The notes under the pieces are model-generated. The model saw only the letters and a list, made by a program, of their open reading frames with translations, searched no databases and had not been told where the DNA came from. From the NCBI GenBank assembly GCA_035566435.1, contig DATMRF010000118.1, forward strand, positions 74,885-138,884: a stretch of DNA of 64,000 nucleotides. The letters run 5' to 3'. The stretch's first letter is position 1, and each line of letters opens with the position of its first letter. This document shows, piece by piece, positions 1-9,009 of this stretch. Source of the stretch: DATMRF01 sp035566435 (lineage in GTDB: Bacteria > Verrucomicrobiota > Verrucomicrobiia > Limisphaerales > UBA8199). A program made the position numbers and the translations under genes.

Positions 1-451
1 GCGGATCGAGGTCGGCGGGATGACCGTACAGATGGACCGGCAGGACGGCCTTGGTGCGAGGGGTGATGGCCCGTTCCACCCGCTTAGGATCCAGGTTGAA
101 TGTGGCGTCCTCGATATCAACATAAACGGGCCGGGCGCCGACATAAGAGATCGCCCAACTCGTCGCGACGAAGGTGCAAGGGGTAGTGATGACCTCATCT
201 CCGGCGCCGACGTTCAGCAGCAGCAAGGCGACGTGCAGGGCAGAGGTTCCGCTATTGAACGCCACGCTATGCTCCGCTCCGCAAAACCGGGCGAAATCTT
301 TTTCGAACTGTGCCACGTCCGGCCCCAGGCAAAACGAGCAATTGTCGAGCGTGCGAGCGATGGCCGCGTCGATCTCTTTGCGCAGCCCGCGCATTTGAGC
401 CGGCAGATCCAGGTAAGGAACAGCGCCATTCTTCTCGGCTGGTGTTGTCAT
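1..451 (-). CDS. DegT/DnrJ/EryC1/StrS aminotransferase, N-terminal 150 residues (runs off window)
   Basis: The minus strand is open from an ATG at 451 to the window edge, and the stop lies outside, so the gene is partial. The 150 visible residues read as a fold-type I PLP sugar aminotransferase: YLDLPAQ near residue 13, NSGTSALHVAL at 66-76 (PLP phosphate-binding loop of the family), GDEVITTPCTFVATSWA at 84-100, and AVLPVHLYG at 135-143. The catalytic lysine would lie beyond the edge. Family members transaminate keto-sugar nucleotides to make amino sugars for surface glycans. It lies 85 bp downstream of the ABC exporter gene on the same strand and fits the glycan locus. The substrate cannot be told from this half. 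Confidence 0.88.
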   Translation of the reverse strand, partial: MTTPAEKNGAVPYLDLPAQMRGLRKEIDAAIARTLDNCSFCLGPDVAQFEKDFARFCGAEHSVAFNSGTSALHVALLLLNVGAGDEVITTPCTFVATSWAISYVGARPVYVDIEDATFNLDPKRVERAITPRTKAVLPVHLYGHPADLDP

Positions 452-536
452 CAGTCGCAAGAATAAGCAGGAGGCGTGCCGCGGGGCAATGCGAAAAGGG
501 GGTGGCGGCTGGTGCTCAGTAACCAGTTATCAGCCT

Positions 537-2453
537 TCACGAGTCCCCATTTTCTCCAAACTGCAGTTCGTACAGCTTGCTGTACAGACCGCGAGCTTGA
601 AGCAATTCGTTGTGGGTACCGGTTTCGACGATGCGGCCGCCGTCAAGCACCACAATGAGGTCGGCTTTCTGGATGGTCGAGAGCCGGTGGGCGATGCAGA
701 TGGTGGTGCGCCCCTGCATCAGCTCTTCAAGCGCCGTCTGCACAATCCGCTCGGATTCGCTGTCGAGCGCACTCGTCGCTTCATCAAGAACGAGAATCGG
801 CGCATTCCGGAGCAACGCGCGGGCGATCGCAATTCGCTGTCGCTGGCCACCGGAGACATTCACGCCTTTTTCGCCGACCATCGTTTCGTAGCCGTGAGGC
901 TTCTCCATAATGAACCCGTGCGCGTGGGCGTGCTTGGCCGCCTCTTCGATTTCCTCGTTGCTCGCGCCGGCACGGCCCAAGGCGATATTCCGGCGGATGG
1001 TGTCATTGAACAAAATGGTTTCCTGGGCAACGACGGCGATATTGGCCCGGAGTTCGCGGGAAGAAACCGCGCGAATGTCGGTGTCGCCAATGAGGACGGC
1101 GCCGGTTTGCGGATCATAGAACCGGAGGAGCAGATTGGCGAGCGAGGTTTTGCCCGAGCCGGTGCGACCCACCAGGGCGACCAGCTGGCCAGGCTGGATC
1201 GTCAGGTTGACCTTTTGCAGCACGGGCTTTTCGCCGTACGAAAAACTCACGTTTTCGAAGCGAATCGGAGCGCCGTGGGCCTTCACGGGCTTCGGTTGGT
1301 CCGGTTCGGGCAAAGTCGTCTCCGTCGCCAGCAACTGATACGCCGGTTCGACCGTGGCCCGAGCCAGGCTCAATTGATGATGCAACCGACTCAGGTTCTT
1401 AACTGGCGCATACAACCCGAAGACCGCGATGAAGAACGTCAGCAGGTCGCCGGATGAGGAAGCCGCGCGGCCAGTGGAAACAAAGGCGTAATAGCAAAAA
1501 ACCAGGGCGACGCCGATGCTGCCAATGAACTCGATCAACGGCCCCGGCAGTTCCCCCGCGCGAATCGAGCGCATGAAAAAGCTCGTCACGCCATCGATGG
1601 CCTGGCGAAATTCCCTTACCACCAGCGATTCCAGATTATATCCCTTTATCACTCGGATCCCGGTGAAAGACTCATGCATCACCCTGGAAAGGTTGGCGTA
1701 CGTGGTGTGAACGCCGTGATCGGATTTGCGGGATTTGCGTCCAAAAATCACGATGGGGAGCAGGCAGATTGGGAACACCAGGAGTGTGATTAACGTCAGC
1801 AACGGCTCCTGAGCTATCAGGTAGCCGATCAATACCATAATGGAAACGGGCTCACGGATCAGGGTTCCGACCGCGCCGGTGATGGTGGTGTTTACGGCCA
1901 TCGCGCCTTCGATGCGTGTCATTAAGTCGCCGGTGTTGCTCGAATTGAAGAAGCCCAACGGCATCTCGACCAGCTTCTTGAAAAGCCGCACCCGCAAGTC
2001 ATTGGCCGCTCGAATCCCCACCCAGTGCAAGAGATAAGTATTCAAATAAGCCAGCAGGCTCCGCAGGAACATCGCCGCCGGGATCAGCGCGATCACCAGC
2101 AGAAGTCGGACATTGGAAGGGTGATCGGGTGGGTGGAACCAATTCACCAGATTATCGAGCGTCCTTTTGAGCGGGGCTGGCAACTGGATGGGAAGGGGCT
2201 TCCTGGCCGGCTTGCCCGGCGTCTCCGTAGCCGCCCGGGTCTTCACAATGGCTTGGCCGGTTTCAATGCCCGAGGCGCTTTTCTGAGAGGTGATGACTGT
2301 CTCCGCAGGAAACACTGTGTCCACGGCGAGCTTTATCGAGACCGGCAAGGTAAACGCCAGTGCACCGGATAGAAAACCACAGACTAAGCCGAGCACGAAA
2401 CGCCCTCGGTACGGCTTGGTTAGCTCCAGCACCTTTCTTAAATAGTCACGCAT
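537..2453 (-). CDS. MsbA-like ABC exporter (fused permease and ATPase)
   Basis: A 638-residue half-transporter that should dimerise in the inner membrane and flip a lipid-linked substrate such as lipid A-core or another glycolipid. Residues 1-375 form the transmembrane part. The ATPase domain shows Walker A GRTGSGKTSL (429-438), Q-loop near 477, signature VSGGQ (533-537), Walker B ILVLDEAT (553-560) and switch His589. The first loop between membrane helices (about 50-115) is unusually long and Pro/Lys-rich compared with MsbA. Glycosyltransferases lie upstream and a sugar aminotransferase downstream on the same strand, which suggests export of a glycolipid made by this cluster. The family is clear; the exact substrate is inferred. 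Confidence 0.93.
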   Translation of the reverse strand: MRDYLRKVLELTKPYRGRFVLGLVCGFLSGALAFTLPVSIKLAVDTVFPAETVITSQKSASGIETGQAIVKTRAATETPGKPARKPLPIQLPAPLKRTLDNLVNWFHPPDHPSNVRLLLVIALIPAAMFLRSLLAYLNTYLLHWVGIRAANDLRVRLFKKLVEMPLGFFNSSNTGDLMTRIEGAMAVNTTITGAVGTLIREPVSIMVLIGYLIAQEPLLTLITLLVFPICLLPIVIFGRKSRKSDHGVHTTYANLSRVMHESFTGIRVIKGYNLESLVVREFRQAIDGVTSFFMRSIRAGELPGPLIEFIGSIGVALVFCYYAFVSTGRAASSSGDLLTFFIAVFGLYAPVKNLSRLHHQLSLARATVEPAYQLLATETTLPEPDQPKPVKAHGAPIRFENVSFSYGEKPVLQKVNLTIQPGQLVALVGRTGSGKTSLANLLLRFYDPQTGAVLIGDTDIRAVSSRELRANIAVVAQETILFNDTIRRNIALGRAGASNEEIEEAAKHAHAHGFIMEKPHGYETMVGEKGVNVSGGQRQRIAIARALLRNAPILVLDEATSALDSESERIVQTALEELMQGRTTICIAHRLSTIQKADLIVVLDGGRIVETGTHNELLQARGLYSKLYELQFGENGDS

Positions 2454-2536
2454 GCGACGAGTGGATTATTCGTAAAGAGCCCGCCTCAGGCGAGAAGTTA
2501 ATGGTGAGCGCTGCGGCCCGGTGCGGGTCGGGAGCG

Positions 2537-3622
2537 TCACGCGGGCAGCGCCGGCGGCGACACGTGGAGGAGCCGCTCGGCCGCTTCGATAGCGGCGGGC
2601 AGGGATTCAAGGCTCGGTGCTTCGAGGCATTGCGTCCAGTGGTGATGGTGATAGTGCTCAGGATTGGGAGATTTGAAAAGAGCGAGCGTTGGAACGCGCA
2701 ACGCCACGGACATGTGATAGGGCCCGGAATCGCTCGACACAAACAGGCTGCAGGCCTTGATTACACCCGTCAGTTCCAGCAAGCTGGTGCGGCCGGCCAA
2801 ATCCACGACCGGCCCTCGCGCCTGAAAGCGGGATAGAAACTGGCTGTTGACATCCTGCTCAAAAGCAGCGCCCGTAAGCACGAGCGCAAATTTGTGGCGC
2901 TGTTGCAGTTCCCCAACAAGCGCCGAAAGCAAGTCAAGCGGTGGTCTTTTGCCCAAGGCATCAGGCGTCCCGCAGCCAATGTTCAACCCCAGCAACTGTC
3001 GCCCGGCCAAATCCACGCTCAGTCGCTGTCTGAACGAGCGCCCTTCCTCGGTTTCCCGCAGTTCGATGGCCGTGCCGCAGCGCTCGATGCCCAAAGCCGC
3101 GAGTGCCACGAAATCCCGCTCCGCGTACTCCAACGGCACCGAGAGCCCGCGCCGACGCGCATATCCCTTGGTGGAGGGCGCGCTGCGATTGTAAAACCAT
3201 CCGCGCAGCGGCGCCTGGGCAATGCCCACTGTCGGCGCGCGGCGCCAAAATCCGATCCACCGCGCTAGCAGGGAAGTGCGCAGACCGTTCGGCTCGAAAT
3301 CCACGATCAGGTCTGGGCGGGTCTGCCGAGCCACCTGGCGAGCTTCACGGAAGAGCTGCCTCCAGGTCACAGCCGCGCCGGTCCGTTTGTCAGAGACCCG
3401 AAAACCGGCGAGCAAATGGTGGCGCCCGATCAGTTGTTCCGAGCTCGCGCCGGGATCGCGGGTCAGGAACCAGAGGTGCAATTGAGCCGCGGGGAAATGG
3501 TCGTGGAGCGCACGCCACGCCGCCGAACTGCGCAACAGATCGCCGATGCCGGCGCTATGCCCTTTGAGCAGCAGAATGCTGCGGGGAGGAGTCTTTGGAA
3601 AACGGATGGCACTCTTCGTCAT
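2537..3622 (-). CDS. Glycosyltransferase family 9 (heptosyltransferase-like)
   Basis: A 361-residue GT-B fold enzyme. The N-terminal region has the GT9 start (SILLLKGHSAGIGDLLRSSAAW, about 15-36), and the C-terminal half has the donor-binding signature SSDSGPYHMSVALRVPTLALF, where the D-x-GP-H core matches ADP-heptose LPS heptosyltransferases. GT9 proteins add heptose or a related sugar to the lipopolysaccharide inner core on the cytoplasmic face. It is 83 bp upstream of the MsbA-like exporter and 100 bp downstream of a second GT9 gene on the same strand, so the three probably share a transcript. A short polyhistidine run (HYHHHHW) near residue 325 is unusual. The sugar transferred is not determinable here. 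Confidence 0.9.
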   Translation of the reverse strand: MTKSAIRFPKTPPRSILLLKGHSAGIGDLLRSSAAWRALHDHFPAAQLHLWFLTRDPGASSEQLIGRHHLLAGFRVSDKRTGAAVTWRQLFREARQVARQTRPDLIVDFEPNGLRTSLLARWIGFWRRAPTVGIAQAPLRGWFYNRSAPSTKGYARRRGLSVPLEYAERDFVALAALGIERCGTAIELRETEEGRSFRQRLSVDLAGRQLLGLNIGCGTPDALGKRPPLDLLSALVGELQQRHKFALVLTGAAFEQDVNSQFLSRFQARGPVVDLAGRTSLLELTGVIKACSLFVSSDSGPYHMSVALRVPTLALFKSPNPEHYHHHHWTQCLEAPSLESLPAAIEAAERLLHVSPPALPA

Positions 3623-3722
3623 GGTTGTTTCCCAGCCTGCTTGCGCTGAGCGTTGGCGGGCGACGATAACACGATCCGCCGGTTGGGAGCGACGGCAAAG
3701 TCGCCGAGAGGTAGGGCCGCTG

Positions 3723-4793
3723 TTATTTCCACGTCAACAATTGTTCCCCGACCAGAGCCGCAACCCGAGCCGGTTCAATCCTGGCAAAGCACTCCGCTCG
3801 GCCTAACCGCTCGCACGGCGCGTCGCGGCCATCCACGCAAGTGCACGGCATACTGATTACTTTATGTTTGGGCCCCACCGGCATGAACGCGTGGTAATTG
3901 GTTTGTTCGCGGAAAAAGGAGAGCGTCGGCACGTCTAACGCCACCGCCAAGTGCAGCACGCCCGAGTCAGGCCCGAGGTGCAGTCGGCACCGGGCGAGGA
4001 CCGCCGCCAACTGCGGGATTGAGACGTTTTCGGGCAGGATCTGGAGCCGCTCATCCTTAACGGCGGCGGACAGCGCTTGCAGCCGCGTCCGCTCCGCCTC
4101 TTTGGAGCTTCCGGAAGCCAGCACCCGGAGTGCCGGGTGGTCGGTCCAGATGGCGCGGAGCAGCACCGGATAATGTTCCAGGGGCCACTGCTTGGTCGGT
4201 TTTGAGGCGTTAACCGAGATGTGTATCGCGAAGCCCGGCACGCGTAACGCAGCCCATTGAAAAGAGGATTCATCTATTTTGAGATCGAACCGCACCGGCC
4301 CCAAAGACAAACCGCAATCCGCGAGCATTTGCCGGCGCTGTTCATATACCGTCCGATCCGGGTCATGTCGGGGCGCCCAATCCGGCACCAGCCACGGATA
4401 GTAAAAATGCCAACGGCCCCAGGGCTGCGCCACCCGCGACCTCGCCCCGGTCAGGGCCGTCATAAAGACATTCCGATCCGAGCCGCTGAAGGTGAACGCC
4501 ACGTCAAACCGCTCACGGCGCAGCGCTCGGAGCACTTCCCACTGCTGGCGCAGTGTGCGTTTTTCGGGATACATCTCCAGCCCCCAGGCGCGCTCGACGC
4601 AGGGCGCCAACCGCAAAACCTCCGCCCCTACCGTCGAAGTCAACACGTGCAGCGCCGCCTGAGGATAACTGGTCTTGAGCTCCCACAACGCCGGGATGAG
4701 GTGCACGGTGTCGCCCAGAAAACCAAGGTCCACAACCAGCACTTTGCGAGCCGCTCGCGTTTTGCCATAGAAGTTAGCTGGATTTGGGGGCAT
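3723..4793 (-). CDS. Glycosyltransferase family 9 (heptosyltransferase II-like)
   Basis: About 356 residues from ATG 4793; an upstream in-frame GTG at 4808 would add five. The N-terminus KVLVVDLGFLGDTVHLIPAL is the classic GT9 acceptor-domain start, and GPDSGVLHLAVALDVPTLSFF near residue 280 is the donor-site motif. It also carries HISVNASKPTKQWPLEHY, matching the family's middle motif. A C-terminal cysteine cluster (PCTCVDGRDAPCERLGRAEC) is seen in some heptosyltransferase-like proteins and may bind metal; that role is inferred. It is first in the minus-strand run that continues into the second GT9 gene and the exporter, and it starts opposite the plus-strand glycosyltransferase operon. Confidence 0.9.
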   Translation of the reverse strand: MPPNPANFYGKTRAARKVLVVDLGFLGDTVHLIPALWELKTSYPQAALHVLTSTVGAEVLRLAPCVERAWGLEMYPEKRTLRQQWEVLRALRRERFDVAFTFSGSDRNVFMTALTGARSRVAQPWGRWHFYYPWLVPDWAPRHDPDRTVYEQRRQMLADCGLSLGPVRFDLKIDESSFQWAALRVPGFAIHISVNASKPTKQWPLEHYPVLLRAIWTDHPALRVLASGSSKEAERTRLQALSAAVKDERLQILPENVSIPQLAAVLARCRLHLGPDSGVLHLAVALDVPTLSFFREQTNYHAFMPVGPKHKVISMPCTCVDGRDAPCERLGRAECFARIEPARVAALVGEQLLTWK

Positions 4794-4967
4794 GAACCAG
4801 CAGGACACTTAGTGCAACGACGACACGCTGGCGACAAAAAACAGCGTCCCAGCTTGCCTCGGGGCGGGTTTCGCCGCATGCTGGCCCCATGCTGCCGGAT
4901 GAGCAACGTGCTTCCAACCTGAGCGACGTCTGGTCTCAAGCCGAGGCGGTCGCTTGAGATCGCAGCG

Positions 4968-5753
4968 ATGTCAGAACGACTTCCAATCTCCGTCTGCGTA
5001 ATTTCCGGAGCGGAGGCACAACGCATCGACCGCGCGCTGCAGAGCGTTTCCGACTGGGCAGGCGAGCTGGTCGTCGTGTTGAACCAGGACGTGAAGGACG
5101 GTACGGAGGAAATCGCCCACCAGCATGGCGCCGCTGTCTTCCGCGAACCGTGGAAGGGGCATATTGCGCAGAAAAACTCAGCCGCGTCGAAAGCAAACAA
5201 GGAGTGGATTTTGGGCCTCGACGCCGATGAGGAGGTTTCGCAGGCATTGTGCGAGGAGATCCAAAGGACGCTGGCCGATCCTCAGAAGGCGGGGCCGTTC
5301 GCCGCCTTTAGCTTTCCGCGGCTGTCGTGGTATTGCGGGCGCTGGATTCGGCACGGCGACTGGTATCCGGACCGAAAAACCCGGCTCTGGAGACGTGGAC
5401 GCGCCCGCTGGGGCGGAATGGATCCTCACGATAAGCTCGAGGTGGAAGGCCGGGTCGGGAAACTGAAAGCGGAACTGCGCCATTACAGCAATGACAGCAT
5501 TGCGGGCCATATTTCCAAGATCGCCCCCTACCAGGCCGCGTTTGTCCAGGCCCAAGCTACGGCTGGGAATCGGCCGGGCTTTTTCGAGCTGGGTTTCCGC
5601 CCATGGTGGCGTTTCACGCGCGCGTACCTATTCCGTTTGGGCTTCCTCGACGGCTGGCAGGGCTTCTACATCGCGAAGCTCAGCGCGTTTTCCACCCTCA
5701 CACGCCACGCAATGGTACGAGAGGCTGAGGAGCTCAGCCGTCCCCCAACATGA
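4968..5753 (+). CDS. Glycosyltransferase family 2 (WaaE/KdtX-like LPS core transferase)
   Basis: 261 residues with a GT-A fold. It starts LPISVCVISGAEAQRIDRAL, and the metal-binding DADEEV motif is at 85-90. The spacing of ELVVVLNQDVKDGTEEIA and the following AQKNSAASKANKEWILGLDADE is typical of the WaaE/KdtX group, which adds a beta-linked glucose or similar residue to the LPS inner core. First gene of a plus-strand operon: its stop overlaps the next start as ATGA at 5750-5753. The preceding 174 bp (4794-4967) separates it from the divergent GT9 gene and should hold both promoters. Confidence 0.9.
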   Translation: MSERLPISVCVISGAEAQRIDRALQSVSDWAGELVVVLNQDVKDGTEEIAHQHGAAVFREPWKGHIAQKNSAASKANKEWILGLDADEEVSQALCEEIQRTLADPQKAGPFAAFSFPRLSWYCGRWIRHGDWYPDRKTRLWRRGRARWGGMDPHDKLEVEGRVGKLKAELRHYSNDSIAGHISKIAPYQAAFVQAQATAGNRPGFFELGFRPWWRFTRAYLFRLGFLDGWQGFYIAKLSAFSTLTRHAMVREAEELSRPPT

Positions 5754-6550
5754 CTAAGCTCCCCCGCCTCAGCCTCGTCATTAGCACCTTCAATCAGCCG
5801 GCGCCGCTCGCAAAAGTCCTGGCCGGATTCCAGTTACAGGTCCACTGGCCCGATGAAATCCTCATCGCCGATGATGGCTCTGAGGATCCGACGCGCGACC
5901 TGCTAGCAGGATTTGCCGCCCGTTCACCGGTGCCAGTGCAACACGTTTGGCACGAACACAAAGGCTTCCGTAAGACCGTCGTTCTAAACCAAAGCGTCCT
6001 GGCGGCGACTGGCGACTACCTTGTCTTCACGGACGGTGATTGTGTGCCGCACCCCAAATTTATCGCCGACCATGCGGAGCTCGCTGAACGCGGGTTTTGG
6101 ATCCAAGGCCGCCGCTGCTTCGTTCGTGAGGAATTTGTTCGCCAATTTGAACCGGGTCGAACTCCTGGTTGGCTATGGATGCTGACCGGAAGAATCACCG
6201 GCTCGGCCAAAGGAGTTCGCTGGCCACTCCCGATCATCCGACGGGACGTCAAGCAGCGTGGCATTATCGGCTGCAACATGGCATTTTGGCGTGAAGACCT
6301 TCTGGCCGTGAACGGGTTCGACGAGGATTACTCGGGCTGGGGCGTTGGCGAGGATTCAGATATCGGCACGCGGCTTTATCACCTCGGCCGCCGCCGCAAA
6401 TTTGTTTATGGGCGCGCCATCACCTTTCACCTGAATCACCCCCAGCTGCCGCGCAATCACCACGCGGCCAGTTTGGCCCGCCTGGCGGAAACCATCAGCT
6501 CGCGCAAGGTACGCTGCCAGCGAGGATTGAACCAGCATCCCACCACATGA
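5750..6550 (+). CDS. Glycosyltransferase family 2 with galactosyltransferase-like C-terminal motif
   Basis: 266 residues. The GT-A domain shows LSLVISTFNQ at 7-16, DDGS at 41-44, and TDGDCVPH at 94-101 (the DxD metal site). Near residue 200 comes GWGVGEDSDIGTRL, the catalytic-site GWGGEDxD motif shared with galactosyl- and N-acetylgalactosaminyltransferase domains. It therefore likely transfers a hexose or HexNAc to a growing surface glycan. It overlaps both neighbours by four bases (ATGA at 5750 and 6547), indicating translational coupling across the operon. Confidence 0.9.
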   Translation: MTKLPRLSLVISTFNQPAPLAKVLAGFQLQVHWPDEILIADDGSEDPTRDLLAGFAARSPVPVQHVWHEHKGFRKTVVLNQSVLAATGDYLVFTDGDCVPHPKFIADHAELAERGFWIQGRRCFVREEFVRQFEPGRTPGWLWMLTGRITGSAKGVRWPLPIIRRDVKQRGIIGCNMAFWREDLLAVNGFDEDYSGWGVGEDSDIGTRLYHLGRRRKFVYGRAITFHLNHPQLPRNHHAASLARLAETISSRKVRCQRGLNQHPTT

Positions 6551-7773
6551 ACGCCGTGGCGGCCACCTCAACCGTGCCGCCGCTGCGCGTGCTGCACGTG
6601 AATTCCCTGCTGCGTGGCGGCGGCACCGACGACCAGTGCGTCAAGCTCGCGTTTGGCCTCTTCCGACTTGGCCAGCGGATCCTGATTGCCGCGCCGGAAG
6701 GGCGTGAGTTTTCAAGAATCATCCACAACCTCGGGGTGCCGTTTCACCCCACACCGCCCGAAGGTCCAATGAAACTGCGGTTCATTCTCACCGCTGCGCA
6801 ACTGGTCCGGCGGGAGCGCATCCAGATTATTCATGGTCATCACGGACGCGACCTCTGGCCGACCGTCCTCGCAGCGCGGCTGTCGGGCGCCCGGCCCAAA
6901 GTCGTTTTAACGCGACACCTAGCCAAAAGCCCGAGTTCGTGGGCCAGCCGCCGGTTCCTCCTGGGCCAGTGTGACGCCCTGGTCGCGGTATCGCAGTTTG
7001 TGGCCCGGGTGCTCAGCGAAGGCGTCTACGAGCCACAGTCGCCGGAGCCGGAGCGCCGGAGGCGACTGCCGCTGCGAGGGGATTATTCGAAGATTCAGGT
7101 CATTCATGGCGGAATCGATACAGACCGCTTTAGGCCCTTCGACGATGGCGGCCAGCGCGCAGCCTGGGGCTTGGTGCCCGAGCATTTCGCCTTTGGCGTC
7201 GTCGGCGGCTACGACCTGCCCAGAGGCAAAGGGCAGCGGGAGTTTTTGCTGGCGGTCGCGCGCGTGCATCAGCGAATCCCCCGCGCGCGATTTCTCATCG
7301 TAGGGAGAGGCAACCTCAAAGAAGCTCTCGAAGGCGACATCCAACGCCTCGGCCTGCGGGAGAAAGCCTGGCTGACCCCGTATTGCAACGACATGCCCGC
7401 CGCGATGAATGCGCTCGATTGCCTGGTCCACCCCCAGGTAGGCACGGAAGCGTTCCCGGGAGTGGTGCTGGAAGCCTTTGCTTGCGGCAAGCCGGTGGTT
7501 GCCTCACGGCTTGACGGCATCCCGGAGGCTTTCGCAACCGGCAACGTTGGCCGGTTGGTCGAGCCGGAATCCATTAGCGAGTTGGCACAGGCGCTGGAAG
7601 AGCAGGCGCGTCAACCCGCCATGGACCAGGCCCAACGCACAAAGCTGCATGAGAAAATTAGTTCCGGATTCTCGCTCGCGGTCATGGCCCGCAAGACCCT
7701 GGCGCTGTATCGCCGGCTCAGTCAGGTTGACGGGTGTGAGCCGGCCATTGCATCGCAAACCTCTGGAACGTGA
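6547..7773 (+). CDS. Glycosyltransferase family 4
   Basis: 408 residues, GT-B fold. The N-terminal domain opens LRVLHVNSLLRGGGTDDQCVKLA. The C-terminal donor domain contains FGVVGGYDLPRGKGQREFLLAV, AWLTPYCNDMPAAMNALDCLVHPQ, and the E-x7-E region EAFPGVVLEAFACGKPVVAS, all typical of GT4. It probably uses a nucleotide-sugar to extend LPS core or O-glycan. A charged insert PQSPEPERRRRLPLRGDYSK precedes the donor domain at about 160-180. Third gene of the coupled operon: it starts within the previous stop (ATGA), and its own TGA overlaps the next ATG at 7773. Confidence 0.92.
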   Translation: MNAVAATSTVPPLRVLHVNSLLRGGGTDDQCVKLAFGLFRLGQRILIAAPEGREFSRIIHNLGVPFHPTPPEGPMKLRFILTAAQLVRRERIQIIHGHHGRDLWPTVLAARLSGARPKVVLTRHLAKSPSSWASRRFLLGQCDALVAVSQFVARVLSEGVYEPQSPEPERRRRLPLRGDYSKIQVIHGGIDTDRFRPFDDGGQRAAWGLVPEHFAFGVVGGYDLPRGKGQREFLLAVARVHQRIPRARFLIVGRGNLKEALEGDIQRLGLREKAWLTPYCNDMPAAMNALDCLVHPQVGTEAFPGVVLEAFACGKPVVASRLDGIPEAFATGNVGRLVEPESISELAQALEEQARQPAMDQAQRTKLHEKISSGFSLAVMARKTLALYRRLSQVDGCEPAIASQTSGT

Positions 7774-9008
7774 TGCTCCCGTCAAAAACCCCTGAAACCG
7801 GCCAGCCAGGAACCTCGTCATCGGCCACACTTCCACGACTGCTCTATCTCGGCAGCGCACTGCCACCTGGCGTTTCCGGTCTATTTCCAGAATGCCAACC
7901 GGCTGGTCACCTGGTGGAAACGTCACTGGTCCAGTCGGTCAAACCGTGGTTCGAGATCCGTTCGGTCGGCTGCTCCAGCCTGGATTTGGCCCGGCTCCCC
8001 CAGCGGTTGGACGACTCGCTTGGGCTTCCCAACGCGTTGAACCTCACCGACAAACCGCCTGAGATATTCTACCGCTGGCGTTCCCTGGTGCGCTTGCAGC
8101 GGGAATACCAGCGCTGGCTGGCGGACGGATGGCGTCCCGGTGTTATCCTCGTGTGCAATTTGTCTCCGATTTATGACGGGTTTATTCGCTGGCTGAAACG
8201 CCGGCCATTACCACCGCTGCTGGCGCTGTACCTGGCTGACAGCGGCACGCTCGGCGCCCAGGTCTCGTGGTCTAAGCGCCTTCGGTATCGGTTCAAGCCA
8301 TTGGTTTATCCCGAGACCGAAATGGTCAGGTATTTCGATGGCTGCGTGGCAGTCAGCCTGAGCACGGAAAAGTTTTTTTCGACAAGAGGTGTTCCCTGGC
8401 TCTGGGTGCCGAATGGCTGCGAGCCCAAACGCGCCCTGCGCCCGGAGGAGATCACCGTTGAGGGACCCCTCCGGTTCGGTTATGTTGGTTCTCTAGGCGC
8501 CCATGCGGGACTGCCCGACCTGCTCCGGATTTTCACCGCCAAAGAGCGGAACAGCGTCCTGCACATTTGCGGTTTCGGCAAAGCCCGGCCCGGCATTGCC
8601 GAGGCGTGCGCAAAACATCCCAGGCTGCAATTCCACGACCCACGCACGCCAGACGCATGCGTGCAACTGGGCCGGGGTTGGGACGTGCTGATTAATCCCC
8701 GGCCCATCCGCCCCGGTAACCAGAACAACTTCCCTTCCAAAATTTTCGAATATGCTCTCAGCGGCCGCGCCATCTTGAGCTCACGTGTTTCCGGCGCGAA
8801 CCTCGTCCTCGGTCCTGAGGCGTACTACTTCGACGAGCACAATTTCGATTCCAGCCTGGACCAGAGCCTCGAGCAGTTGGCCAGCACGCCGCGCCAGGAA
8901 TTGAACCGGCGCGGCGCCGCCCTCCAGCGACGATTGCTTTGCCAGTATTCCTGGGCGCAACAAGGTGAGCGGCTGGCCGGCTTTCTCAAGAAACTGCTGG
9001 CGGTTTGA
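7773..9008 (+). CDS. GT-B glycosyltransferase (GT4-like)
   Basis: 411 residues from ATG 7773, which overlaps the previous TGA by one base; a GTG at 7770 is the other possible start. The N-terminal acceptor domain is divergent. The C-terminal half is recognisable: LRFGYVGSLGAHAGLPDLLRIF, HICGFGKARPGIAE, then WDVLINPRPIRPGNQNNFPSKIFEYALSGRAILSS, where the FPSKIFEY block is the donor-site motif of many exopolysaccharide and O-antigen transferases. Last gene of the four-gene operon; it ends one base before the stop of the convergent gene on the minus strand. Confidence 0.85.
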   Translation: MLPSKTPETGQPGTSSSATLPRLLYLGSALPPGVSGLFPECQPAGHLVETSLVQSVKPWFEIRSVGCSSLDLARLPQRLDDSLGLPNALNLTDKPPEIFYRWRSLVRLQREYQRWLADGWRPGVILVCNLSPIYDGFIRWLKRRPLPPLLALYLADSGTLGAQVSWSKRLRYRFKPLVYPETEMVRYFDGCVAVSLSTEKFFSTRGVPWLWVPNGCEPKRALRPEEITVEGPLRFGYVGSLGAHAGLPDLLRIFTAKERNSVLHICGFGKARPGIAEACAKHPRLQFHDPRTPDACVQLGRGWDVLINPRPIRPGNQNNFPSKIFEYALSGRAILSSRVSGANLVLGPEAYYFDEHNFDSSLDQSLEQLASTPRQELNRRGAALQRRLLCQYSWAQQGERLAGFLKKLLAV

Positions 9009-9009
9009 A

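Noticed and set aside
489..1457. Long plus-strand ORF antisense to the ABC exporter
   Set aside because: It lies opposite a clear exporter gene with intact ATPase motifs, and its product has no recognisable domain.
3700..3722. Partial family 1 hairpin (GAGAGGTAGGG)
   Set aside because: Only the 5' lead is present and no pairing arm was found.
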